DNA from: JAGNLA01 sp964472265
GTDB taxonomy: Bacteria; Caldisericota; Caldisericia; JAAYUI01
NCBI GenBank assembly: GCA_964472265.1
Contig: CAYYJO010000034.1
Coordinates: 1-22,419 of the forward strand
DNA: 22,419 nt
Direction: 5' to 3'
Positions 16,701 through 22,419 of this stretch are shown here, piece after piece (the first letter of the stretch is position 1; each line of letters opens with the position of its first letter). Below the pieces are notes generated by a model. The model saw only the letters and a list, made by a program, of their open reading frames with translations. It was not told where the DNA came from and did no database searches. The position numbers were made by a program, and so were the translations under genes.

Positions 16701-19545
16701 CTTCTCCGCAGGCACAAACCCGTTCGACCCGATCATCTTCTCGATGAAGCCGGAAGAAGGCAAGTACTCGTTCGAAAGATTCGTTGCAAACGACGAAGGC
16801 ACATTCCCTGTCTACGTCTGGTCACCAGACAGAAAGCACAAAGCAAAGCTCGATGTCAAGGTAAGACCGCCAAAGGTTGAATATCAGATCACAAACGCTG
16901 ATGATCCAGACCAGAAGGTCTTCACAGTACCAGCTGCACAGGGCGACACAGACTTCCTCATGACAGCTGCCGACAACAGACTCTACAAGATCAAAGTTAT
17001 CTGCCGCACACAGGATGGTGGAGAACTTCTCAAGGGCGCAGCAAAGGGCGTAAGCGTTTGCCACGGCACCGACAGAGACGTTGCAAGGTTTACACCTGCC
17101 GTTGACAGACCAATGACATTCCCGGGAAGCTCTGCAGGTCTTTGGAGCATCGGTTCAAGACCAGACCTTGTTGGCGCAGACTTTGACCCAGGCGGAATTC
17201 CGCAGTTCGCGACTGCCCGTGTGTTCCCAAGAATTGCCGTTGACTACAACAACAATGGCAAGATTGAACAGAGCAACAACGAAATTATACAGATGAAGTA
17301 CTTCAGATACGCCTTCCGCCAGGTCTACATCTACAGCTACTACGGCTACTACTACTTCTACTACTATCCGGCAGCAGAAACGATGTACCCAATCTGGAGA
17401 TCAAAGCCGGTAATGTATTACAGAACAGAGAACTACGGCTACACCGATCCAAAAACTGGTCAGTTCATCTACCCGATGTACCTGTTTGCCGATATTTACT
17501 ACGATCCAGATACCAGTACCGGATGGGGACCAGGTGCCATCTACAACAGCAGCCACAAGGCAGGATACTGCTTTGCCGACCTTACACCTGACAGGGTGCT
17601 CAACTTTGCAGACGCTCTGTCACTTGACAACAACGGTTCAACAGAATTCTGGATCTTCGCTGAAGACGTCTGCGCGCTTGGCGGTCTCGTTGGCGACAAC
17701 ATCTGGAGCAACAACATGGCATTCGCTGACGTGTATGGCGGTATCAACGCTTACCTCAGAGGCTACATGCTCTCAAGCGGCTACTACTGGTATGGCTACA
17801 CCACCTCAATGCTCGGTGAAGAATGGGCACCAAACTACATCACCAGAAGATACGGTATGAGACTCACCTCGACACCGGATCCAAACACCTACATTCCAGC
17901 AAGTGATGACTCGTTCTACCTTGACTGGGATGCCTTCCCGGCAAAGGAAAACTACGCACAGCTGAGAGCACCAAGAGTTGAAGCACTCTCGGCAGAAACA
18001 CGCGAAGCCTTGAGGAAAGACCTTCTCTGGACTGAATCGTTCGACATCATCTACAGCAAGACCAACCACGTTCTCATGGTCTTCAAACCGGCAGACTCAC
18101 GCGATATCCCGATCAACACAGGCGCCAGAGTCGAAATGTTTGGTAACATTGCTGTTCAGGGTGGTGGCGCTCACGAAGGTGTCATGTACGGAAGAACTGA
18201 AAGATCAGAACTTGACGCTTCCGCAGCCGACACAATTCTCTCAATGACACCAACAGGCGTCGGAGTATCAGTACTGGCCTTCGGTTACCACCAGAAGAAC
18301 ACAAGATTCCAGTTCCCGTACGAGTACAGAATTACAACCGACTATCTGAACCATGCAATCTTCCCGCCGTTCGACTCAGTTCTTGGTCTCGAAGTCCTTG
18401 TTGACTCAGACGATGCACTCCGTGCCCAGGTCACTGGAACAATCAACGTAACAGTAAGAGTCCTTGGCCAGAAAGCACCGGCCGGCAACGCAGAGATCTC
18501 AATCGATGGCGCTGGAGTTGCTCTTCCGGCAAAGAAGTGCAACGACAAGGGTCAGGCGACCGTCTCAATCACACCGACGGAAACCGGTATCATCAAAGTC
18601 AAGGCATCACTTGCCGGATACGCTGATGGCATTGGAACAATCGTCGTTGGTGCCGATGTCAAGCCGCCAACACTCATCATCACAAAACCGAGCGACATGG
18701 AAGTCTTCAACTCAGGTACAGTTATGCTTGAGGGTGAGACAACTCCTGGCGCAACAGTGACAGTCAATGGCACAAAGGCCGGCGTTGGTGCTGATGGAAA
18801 GTTCAAAGCCAACATCAACCTCGCAAATGAAGGTCAGAATACAATTGTGGTCAAAGCAACATCGGTAACCGGTGCAGTAACTGTCTCTTACCTGACAGTC
18901 ATCAAAGACACCAAGGCACCGGAAATCATCGTTGACATGCCAAAGGGCAGAATCGTCAATGCAACCACCTACACACTCACAGGTCGCGTTGAACCAGGTT
19001 CAACCGTCATGGTAAACGGTCAGCCGGCAACAGTGGTCTTCGACATCTGGACAGCAACAGTAACCCTTACGCAGGGCGACAATGTGATCAAAGTCACAGC
19101 AACAGACGCCGCAGGCAACCAGAGCAACCAGCAGGTAACGCTTGTTAACTACCAGGCAACAACCGTTGAATTCGTCATCGGTAATTCACAGTTCTACGTC
19201 AACGATGTTGCAAGAACAGCAACACCAGCTCCAACACTTGCAGCCGGCACATTCACAGTCATGGCCAACGAGGACATCCTTACAGCACTCGGATTCTCGG
19301 TAACACCGACCTCAGGCAACATGTACACAATCACCTACGGCGCAAAGATCATCAACGTTGGCGTCGGAACAAAGAATGCATCTGACGGAACGAACACAAT
19401 CGTTCTTCCGGAAGCACCGGCACTCAGCGGCGGAAAGCTCATCGTCCCGATCAAGGCAATCGTCATGACACTTGGCGATACCGACAAGTTCGACATCACA
19501 TGGAACGATGCTGCAAGACGTATGACAATCACCCTGTACAAGTAA
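10759..19545 (+). CDS. Giant secreted surface protein, paralogue B (complete)
   Basis: The gene encodes 2928 residues. Residues 1-30 are a signal peptide (MKK start, hydrophobic core LVTAVMLLAAFG, cleavage likely after the A-E-A at 28-30). The mature body is collinear with paralogue A. Shared blocks include the N-terminal FNDCRY, TPYRGSC, the DxDNPNDxNDP loop (13996-14034), DCSx5CDxC (14386-14418) and YPGGQ. PLTDYG, the vicinal Cys pair (15649-15654), the ECNDAL block and an EF-hand-like loop (15967-16002) are also shared. Calcium-type loops with YDxGExIY occur at least four times in the first third. Residues about 2543-2800 are three Ig-like domains, and 2801-2928 are a copper-amine-oxidase-N-like domain. 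It lacks the two extra domains of paralogue A. No catalytic motif is seen. It is likely exported by the Sec pathway and displayed on the envelope; the structural role is inferred from size and composition. Confidence 0.92.
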   Translation: MKKILTMLVTAVMLLAAFGTWMPFSGTAEAASTNSPVTMIANRWNLCGYDRYGCQFREGKLVPWEKPGIRWWGRQGFSMPWALWATNDRPDAQPIPPATPRYSHIVPTDNAESSPQTLPYGLWTEVWLTVVPDNGKSTYLDHWYVVCDMYGQVWFDPDGSFNDCRYYGYADPYDVNYRQDSSSTTDNCTDNPRALVDPIISNNTQGPYIFDPDYNSFTNPGTVGWLYHSENYKINNVAAPEYVNRIYFWDAANPKEKRLWKLGWADMNDFLALNARGPAGALSSGLVYDVTSKPADDKLCNYKDYSDWDLNLSLRDFTRTMSPLGNNNAINGSVLHAENISYAANFPDSVASPIPAHTNLTYDFGEFIYEKAGLSPVYAAMGPYASNRISHVDDGDVRRTPITITRNVTMNRTYPAGSTVLDIGNDGVYQPGDDYDVGCSLWAFSNGSFPPGTAYPERYHDQVISGVQNNRYDAGEFIYREVSGTAYTVNGYTWSNGVKVPGDIRLTNVNGWQDNVNDHDPSITVLKYDTDGKRRAGMIDGDLLLMAEVTYGGCISPEYDVAVETDAWIGWRDAGKWMPVDPAYTAAGIRSHFDTTIQHMNRVQKDAVLAEKTNEFFVPATVFQNVHYSERQFMGWSIWLDDGIDNNAAVNNEYPSAVKALDLSHNLEGYETMEQTVGAYTLSKWDLDYNRGDANDYIGALVAFSDSSKIVGPPYGYYDTNGNGFGSGEKIYRDMDYVTGSAFGTVTVGDKRCSNVTCYRNNIMVQYYAGSTVAQGDLDIGIRIDWFPANVMFYDVPRPASGIPRNNQYDPGEDIYYNPAAQTFINYNSLRLSEIEIQGTTYHAGTFVKMGRVLFVDNKVNMISVGNNGNNYYMDGEVIPGQIQLDVKIDQDLMVEQTSHLQITCNPAPRKPTDKIYVIIENLPRSSYNNIAEAYRVIDVNHPVINIELTPYRGSCDLTGFVQDRKVYIHAFKEESDVANYKGQLLLPQDGAYVDPFWLRIYRDPEKRAYANYARYVFDPVNDARYKLYEPLIGFLSNSYDCYARFEKTVQPENLVITANRKCLTLLEQRLPNLVLNLYDWDNPNDVNDPGNIPFATQSIPDKPHRVNYNARGAGVKFLFTATNADFTRKYIVQVNDDDTCIAWEWVDLEPLNMLSPLDSLYYRDYNYNGANDTAPVPYIPDPRYASNRFPPDAEPESEAERCSVIDNDCSGNQATCDICGEEQGFIPIGTVTLNDLFSNSYFSFNIMTYGVPTMVTDYGFLSTTDPGGQILCAILPRNTSSKLFIRVTAEQTIYNYNSIDGQLWPPNGPSFLNDYTGGVDYCGIIGFDVSPPDPDVNFSEVVMVDHALQYSRANYTAGSSSDAYHTDPLHKIARPAAQIQTPYNPVLYDLNKELRVYPGGQTHTGRLQGQRSTRKSGFNAYPAINAKQFYKLGTEFFPLTDYGLFFVLKNIRGEHLTFSDVWSGTRNDLILKKVTIEGPFVRPRFMDQNQTTYLSNNQYNGYQYVPIQYDISGRLVIDSANSNMFTGTSTAFNSGNFAVTTSPYMTIANPVKSQVIYPTDTQNPQIPVNNYLRLLDRSLDYTTSHWANIGAKPAGANDLFSIDEIIPVNYGNIKITVETLDGKRKIYQDCCNTPPTEGFNVWGLDIQNAPSELTVDQDNTVEIKLAEYESMQVQQECNDALVFCWQDRGVRGPGYQDALLNGAEPPRIGAGDGWITNPPRNSNYQDQMWQYTTGDDLNGDGFIKFADFETEILGTYDMATNTWKTGIIDARTFQRNDGIYKFELSKERGCRIDEVGFDFGGGSQIGGRFRVPDHVIAEEEELPLWITAYKYGDDDNDRSFRPYYELPPSSMFGTPGFSHEVYLAAQKSVKIVGVEDLVLKTTPEVLTAGVQSELVNGTPFTIEAYKSDGLEPFDFVNSGVKDMFGQYKIDNPKYIWNNMFKDPHPDDTYYYGRDAVLPRYYWLRTDLHNNDGTNKNNNYFFSAGTNPFDPIIFSMKPEEGKYSFERFVANDEGTFPVYVWSPDRKHKAKLDVKVRPPKVEYQITNADDPDQKVFTVPAAQGDTDFLMTAADNRLYKIKVICRTQDGGELLKGAAKGVSVCHGTDRDVARFTPAVDRPMTFPGSSAGLWSIGSRPDLVGADFDPGGIPQFATARVFPRIAVDYNNNGKIEQSNNEIIQMKYFRYAFRQVYIYSYYGYYYFYYYPAAETMYPIWRSKPVMYYRTENYGYTDPKTGQFIYPMYLFADIYYDPDTSTGWGPGAIYNSSHKAGYCFADLTPDRVLNFADALSLDNNGSTEFWIFAEDVCALGGLVGDNIWSNNMAFADVYGGINAYLRGYMLSSGYYWYGYTTSMLGEEWAPNYITRRYGMRLTSTPDPNTYIPASDDSFYLDWDAFPAKENYAQLRAPRVEALSAETREALRKDLLWTESFDIIYSKTNHVLMVFKPADSRDIPINTGARVEMFGNIAVQGGGAHEGVMYGRTERSELDASAADTILSMTPTGVGVSVLAFGYHQKNTRFQFPYEYRITTDYLNHAIFPPFDSVLGLEVLVDSDDALRAQVTGTINVTVRVLGQKAPAGNAEISIDGAGVALPAKKCNDKGQATVSITPTETGIIKVKASLAGYADGIGTIVVGADVKPPTLIITKPSDMEVFNSGTVMLEGETTPGATVTVNGTKAGVGADGKFKANINLANEGQNTIVVKATSVTGAVTVSYLTVIKDTKAPEIIVDMPKGRIVNATTYTLTGRVEPGSTVMVNGQPATVVFDIWTATVTLTQGDNVIKVTATDAAGNQSNQQVTLVNYQATTVEFVIGNSQFYVNDVARTATPAPTLAAGTFTVMANEDILTALGFSVTPTSGNMYTITYGAKIINVGVGTKNASDGTNTIVLPEAPALSGGKLIVPIKAIVMTLGDTDKFDITWNDAARRMTITLYK
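11842..13215 (+). repeat. Degenerate calcium-type loop module, copies in paralogue B
   Basis: The YDxGExIY signature recurs from 11842 (YDFGEFIYEKAG), at 12163-12195 (NNRYDAGEFIY), at 12913-12960 (DTNGNGFGSGEKIYRD) and at 13174-13215 (NNQYDPGEDIYYNP). Each is followed at variable distance by a GDxRLxNV-like or GDxDxG segment, for example PGDIRLTNVNG, VGDKRCSNVTC and QGDLDIG. Together they suggest a repeated ~80-residue module with two acidic loops. Calcium binding is inferred from the D/N spacing. Confidence 0.6.
18385..19158 (+). other. Ig-like domain string near the C-terminus of paralogue B
   Basis: Three beta domains are seen. The first is Big_1-like with NDKGQATVSITP. The second starts at DVKPPTLIITKP (18655) and the third at DTKAPEIIVDMP (18907). 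The last two share the GxTTPGxTVxVNG ... GxNxIxVxATxxxG pattern of bacterial Ig-like stalk domains. The order matches paralogue A, so the stalk predates the duplication. Confidence 0.75.
19159..19542 (+). other. Copper-amine-oxidase-N-like C-terminal domain, paralogue B
   Basis: Residues 2801-2928 begin TTVEFVIGNSQFYVND and end with GGKLIVPIKAIVMTLG, ITWNDAARRMTITLYK. This is the PF07833-type pattern and is clearer here (VPI, ITW-D) than in paralogue A. It is the extreme C-terminus, which fits an envelope-attachment or assembly role. No copper ligands can be argued for. Confidence 0.8.
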
Positions 19546-19564
19546 TCAGTTAACCAGCACAATG

Positions 19565-19603
19565 AAAAACCCCGGAACGCTTGTTTCGGGGTTTTTTCTT
19601 TTT
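19565..19603 (+). terminator. Intrinsic terminator after paralogue B
   Basis: The stem AAAAACCCCGGAA pairs with TTTCGGGGTTTTT around a CGCTTG loop, with one G-U pair, and is followed by TTTTTTCTTTTT. It lies 20 bp after the stop codon. Strong stem plus T-tract is the canonical Rho-independent form, so the sigma factor operon is probably transcribed separately. Confidence 0.93.
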
Positions 19604-19614
19604 ACAAGAACTCA

Positions 19615-19643
19615 TTTACACACGAGGGCTGTGATGTTAAAAT
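19615..19643 (+). promoter_or_regulatory. Candidate housekeeping (sigma-70-type) promoter for the sigma factor operon
   Basis: TTTACA (19615-19620) and TAAAAT (19638-19643) are separated by 17 bp, with an extended -10 TG at 19635-19636. Each hexamer matches consensus at five of six positions. Transcription would start near 19650, leaving a leader of about 60 bases before ATG 19712. It lies directly after the terminator of the previous gene. Confidence 0.7.
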
Positions 19644-19711
19644 GTGGAACCGGAATATGTTGAACCATAAAACAAACTCGGATGTATTAGGGAAGAACAG
19701 CAGGAAGCCAG

Positions 19712-20275
19712 ATGGACCGAAATGAAGAAAAAAAGCTTATAATTTCGGCTCAGAAGGGCTCTCCCGAAGCATTCGAGAAACTTTACAACGAGTTCAGGAT
19801 GGAGCTTTACAAGTCGGCGCTAATGCACATGCGTTCGCCAACTGACGCCGAGGACGCAGTCTCGGAAGCGTTCATAAAGGCGTTCAAATCCATCGGTCGG
19901 TTCGACACAAGGTATCCGATGAGGCCCTGGCTTCACCAGATCCTTGTCAACGAATGCAACAACATCTACAAACGCCGTAAATCCGGCGACGTGAAGATGG
20001 ATGACTTCTCGACCGACTGGCGGGAAAACGTTGTCGACCATGACACCGACACCCAGGAAGAGGTTCTTGGAGCCATCGAGGATGAAGAGATCAAGCAGCT
20101 CATGTCAGGGCTGTCCGATGAACATCGGAGCGTCCTCATTCTCCACTACTTCAACAACCTTGATCTTGTGTCGATGGCAGAGTCACTCGGAGTTCCGGTG
20201 GGAACAGTCAAATCAAGGCTCTTCCACGCAAGAAAGCAGCTATCCAAACTCGTTGGACAGGAAATGGCAAAATGA
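19712..20275 (+). CDS. ECF-type RNA polymerase sigma factor
   Basis: The 187-residue protein has the two-domain layout of extracytoplasmic-function sigma factors. Region 2 (about residues 20-90) includes DAEDAVSEAFIKAFKSIGRF and the -10-contacting helix PWLHQILVNECNNIYKRRK. Region 4 (about 125-182) has LSDEHRSVLILHYF and a helix-turn-helix, VSMAESLGVPVGTVKSRLFHARKQL, that would contact the -35 element. An acidic linker (HDTDTQEE) joins them. There is no sigma region 1 or 3. The ATG follows AGGAAG at a short spacing of 4 bases. Its stop overlaps the start of the anti-sigma gene by ATGA, so the two are translationally coupled. The family directs core RNA polymerase to stress or envelope genes when released from its anti-sigma. 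The regulon cannot be read from the window. Confidence 0.95.
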   Translation: MDRNEEKKLIISAQKGSPEAFEKLYNEFRMELYKSALMHMRSPTDAEDAVSEAFIKAFKSIGRFDTRYPMRPWLHQILVNECNNIYKRRKSGDVKMDDFSTDWRENVVDHDTDTQEEVLGAIEDEEIKQLMSGLSDEHRSVLILHYFNNLDLVSMAESLGVPVGTVKSRLFHARKQLSKLVGQEMAK

Positions 20276-22419
20276 GGCACTTAAAGGACGAAGAAATTTT
20301 CAATTACAGAACCGGATCACAGGGCGGAATCAAAAAACTGATCGTGGAGGCACACCTCAAGGGTTGCCCTTCATGCAGGGAGAAGATTGAAGCCGAAGAA
20401 AGGCTGGCAAAGGCTTTCCAAGCCAGAGTAAACGCCAATCTTTCAAGGTTTGAACCGTCGCAGATGATGGATGCAAGGGTGAGAAGGGCAATCGATACAA
20501 TCGCCCCGACCATGCCAGGTCCGTTGGTTTGGATGCTCAGACGTGTGATGACAACCGGCCTCGTTGTCGCTCTCGTTGCAAGCGTCTACAGTGTCTTCTT
20601 TTATGCCCCGCTTTTTGGCTCAGCAAAGGAAACACCGGCTCAGGCTGTCGTTTCAGGCATGATGACCCCGGTCATTTCAAAAGCAAAAACATTAATCCCG
20701 CAGTCGCTTTACAGCAACTCACAAACGATAGACAAATTCATTTTCCTCAACATCTGGTGCAACAGCTACAACATCTGCGAGGCAGACCGCCTCAGGCTCA
20801 TCCATCTTGAAGGCCACAACTATCCAGATGTTTTCATCGCCTCGCTCCTCGGCCAGCTCTACAGCAAGCCTGTGGATCAGATTCTGCCGATGATTGAAAA
20901 AGGTTTGACACCAGGCCAGATTGTTTCAGAACTGAACGTTCCGTTCACAAGCCAGGTCACGCTCGTTGGTCAGGCAAGCAACATGGTTGAACAGACAAAA
21001 ACCGACATTGAATCAAAGAAGTCGGTTGAAGTGTCGATAAAGAAGGTTAACGGACAGATCATCTCGCCGGTCAAACTCAGCGAAGAAGCAACAAAAGAGT
21101 TGCTGGCAAAAAAAGACGGCGTTTACGACACTGACATAACCCGCGACAACAAGGTTGAAAAGGTCACGCCTGTTCCGTCCGGTTACGGATTCTACAGCGG
21201 ATCAGTGGTAAGCGTCGATACCGATCGTGACATCTTCAAAGTGAAGACTGACAAGGGCGAGATAACCGTAAAAATCGGTAGCGAAACCTCACTTGTCAGG
21301 TATGGCGACTCAATCCTTTCGAGCCAGCTTTACAAGGGTCAGAACGTCCAGATCAGTGCAACGAAGGTTGGAGACGCATTTGTCGCCACCCTAGTCGATG
21401 TAACCGAACCAGATTCAACCATTGAAACCTCTGGCGAAATTGCAGCATACGAAAACAACTCGTTGGCAATCAGGGGTTTTGGCGCTGAACTGATAATCAC
21501 TCCATCGTCTGTGGTCAGGGGAACAATCGAGCATGGCTCGCTTGCCAGGATCACGGCCGTTGGAAACGACATCCTGGGTTACAGGGTGAAAACCATCACC
21601 ATCACAAAGCCTTATGTCAAACCGGTCAAGGAAAAGCTCGAAACGGTTGAAGGAATCGTCGTTGCAATCGAAACAGACGACGGCGGAAGAAGATTCATTC
21701 TCCTCTCCGACGGAACCATGATTGGCTACTCAAGAGACACAAAGTTCCAGGGCGAACCGCTGTCAATCGGCATGAAGGTTTCAAGCCTCGGTGTAATGAG
21801 CGGCGAACATAACCAGGATGCAAGGGTAATGAACGTCACCGAGACTGCACAGGCCGAAGGCTTCGAGGTTTCCGGCGAATTTGACAGCATGATCTGCCTG
21901 AACAACTGCAGCTGGGTTGAGGCCAAGGGTGTTTCACAGGTAATGCTCAAGGGTTCTGGAATCCAGTACATCATCTATCCAAAGACAGTCAACCATCTGA
22001 AGCTCAACATGGCCAAGAAAGGCCAGACAGTGATCTTTGAGGGCAGAGTCATCGAAGGGCTCAAGCTTGTCGACAGAATCGACGTTGTTGAACCGCAAAC
22101 CCAGTTCATCCACAAGGGTCAGGTTGTCACCGTCAAAAACGGCCTCATAACACTCGACGACCAAACAGAAATAAAGATCAAATCATACACAAAGAACGGC
22201 AAGGACGCTGTCGTTGGCTCAACCGTGAGCATCTCATGCTACAAAAGCGACAATGGTCTAATAGCCCTCGAAGTCAACGCGCAGCTTGAAAAGGCAGCTG
22301 TGGCAACCGGATGGACAAAGATTGCAAGCTTTGATGGCACGATTCTCTCGCTTGAAGATGGCACAAAGGTTGAAATCACCGACACAACAGAGATTGTCAC
22401 CGGACTCCTTTCTGAAAAG
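20272..22419 (+). CDS. Membrane-spanning anti-sigma factor with long beta-repeat ectodomain (3' end missing)
   Basis: The frame is open for 716 codons from the ATG that overlaps the sigma stop, and it runs off the window. Residues 1-90 are cytoplasmic and contain H28-x3-C32-x2-C35, the zinc-binding anti-sigma (ZAS, zf-HC2) motif that holds ECF sigma factors. One membrane span lies at about 92-115. The external part starts with a helical region containing WCNSYNIC, a possible disulfide pair. About six repeats of a small beta-domain follow, near residues 306, 384, 457, 531, 613 and 684. Each has the form GxVxxV----xxVxL-DGxxVxI---T ... GxxVxI ... V-V, resembling DUF5666-like or OB-like folds. 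Most ZAS anti-sigmas are far shorter. Its partner is certainly the upstream sigma factor. The long ectodomain suggests sensing at the envelope, but the signal is unknown. Confidence 0.88.
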   Translation, partial: MRHLKDEEIFNYRTGSQGGIKKLIVEAHLKGCPSCREKIEAEERLAKAFQARVNANLSRFEPSQMMDARVRRAIDTIAPTMPGPLVWMLRRVMTTGLVVALVASVYSVFFYAPLFGSAKETPAQAVVSGMMTPVISKAKTLIPQSLYSNSQTIDKFIFLNIWCNSYNICEADRLRLIHLEGHNYPDVFIASLLGQLYSKPVDQILPMIEKGLTPGQIVSELNVPFTSQVTLVGQASNMVEQTKTDIESKKSVEVSIKKVNGQIISPVKLSEEATKELLAKKDGVYDTDITRDNKVEKVTPVPSGYGFYSGSVVSVDTDRDIFKVKTDKGEITVKIGSETSLVRYGDSILSSQLYKGQNVQISATKVGDAFVATLVDVTEPDSTIETSGEIAAYENNSLAIRGFGAELIITPSSVVRGTIEHGSLARITAVGNDILGYRVKTITITKPYVKPVKEKLETVEGIVVAIETDDGGRRFILLSDGTMIGYSRDTKFQGEPLSIGMKVSSLGVMSGEHNQDARVMNVTETAQAEGFEVSGEFDSMICLNNCSWVEAKGVSQVMLKGSGIQYIIYPKTVNHLKLNMAKKGQTVIFEGRVIEGLKLVDRIDVVEPQTQFIHKGQVVTVKNGLITLDDQTEIKIKSYTKNGKDAVVGSTVSISCYKSDNGLIALEVNAQLEKAAVATGWTKIASFDGTILSLEDGTKVEITDTTEIVTGLLSEK

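Noticed and set aside
19646..19671. GGAACC followed by CATAAA as an autoregulated ECF promoter for the sigma gene.
   Set aside because: The GGAAC box is attractive, but the -10 side has no recognisable ECF motif at 16-17 bp. The overlapping housekeeping-type promoter just upstream is much better, so the idea is kept only as a possibility.
1..22419. CRISPR arrays, tRNA or rRNA genes, insertion sequences and integration sites.
   Set aside because: No regular DNA repeat array, cloverleaf, transposase or terminal inverted repeat was seen. Coding sequence covers nearly the whole window and both intergenic gaps are under 200 bp.

Overview
The window looks bacterial: it has Shine-Dalgarno-led genes, an ECF-type RNA polymerase sigma factor and a zinc-binding anti-sigma factor. 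It holds four protein genes, all on the + strand, in two blocks. Two giant secreted proteins fill the first 19.5 kb, and a sigma factor/anti-sigma factor pair fills the rest. The genus cannot be read from the sequence. Copper-amine-oxidase-N-like C-terminal domains and HxxxCxxC anti-sigma factors are common in Firmicutes and some deep-branching anaerobic lineages. A Caldisericota-like or Firmicutes-like source is therefore only a guess. GC content looks moderate, and codon use in the giant genes is strongly skewed (AGA for Arg, TCA for Ser, CCA for Pro, AAC for Asn, TAC for Tyr).

Positions 1-10571 hold the 3' part of a giant gene; about 3522 residues are visible and only roughly 40 N-terminal residues seem to be missing. 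Positions 10759-19545 hold a complete 2928-residue paralogue with a clear signal peptide. The two are collinear over nearly their whole length. Each has a Trp/Tyr/Asn/Asp/Gly-rich extracellular body, many Asp/Asn-rich calcium-type loops, a shared cysteine framework and a C-terminal chain of Ig-like domains. Each ends in a copper-amine-oxidase-N-like domain, which may attach it to the envelope. The first paralogue carries two extra beta-sandwich-like domains that the second lacks. They are probably abundant structural surface-layer or sheath proteins, but their function is unknown.

The 187-bp gap between them contains a strong hairpin without a T-tract, a spaced direct repeat, two overlapping alternative hairpins and a strong ribosome binding site. 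The second gene ends at a canonical intrinsic terminator. A well-formed housekeeping-type promoter follows it, and then the sigma factor gene (19712-20275). The sigma stop overlaps (ATGA) the start of a membrane-spanning anti-sigma factor gene that runs off the window end. That anti-sigma has a cytoplasmic HxxxCxxC motif, one membrane span and an exceptionally long external part made of about six small beta-domain repeats. The pair may sense envelope state. Control of the neighbouring giant proteins is plausible from position only.
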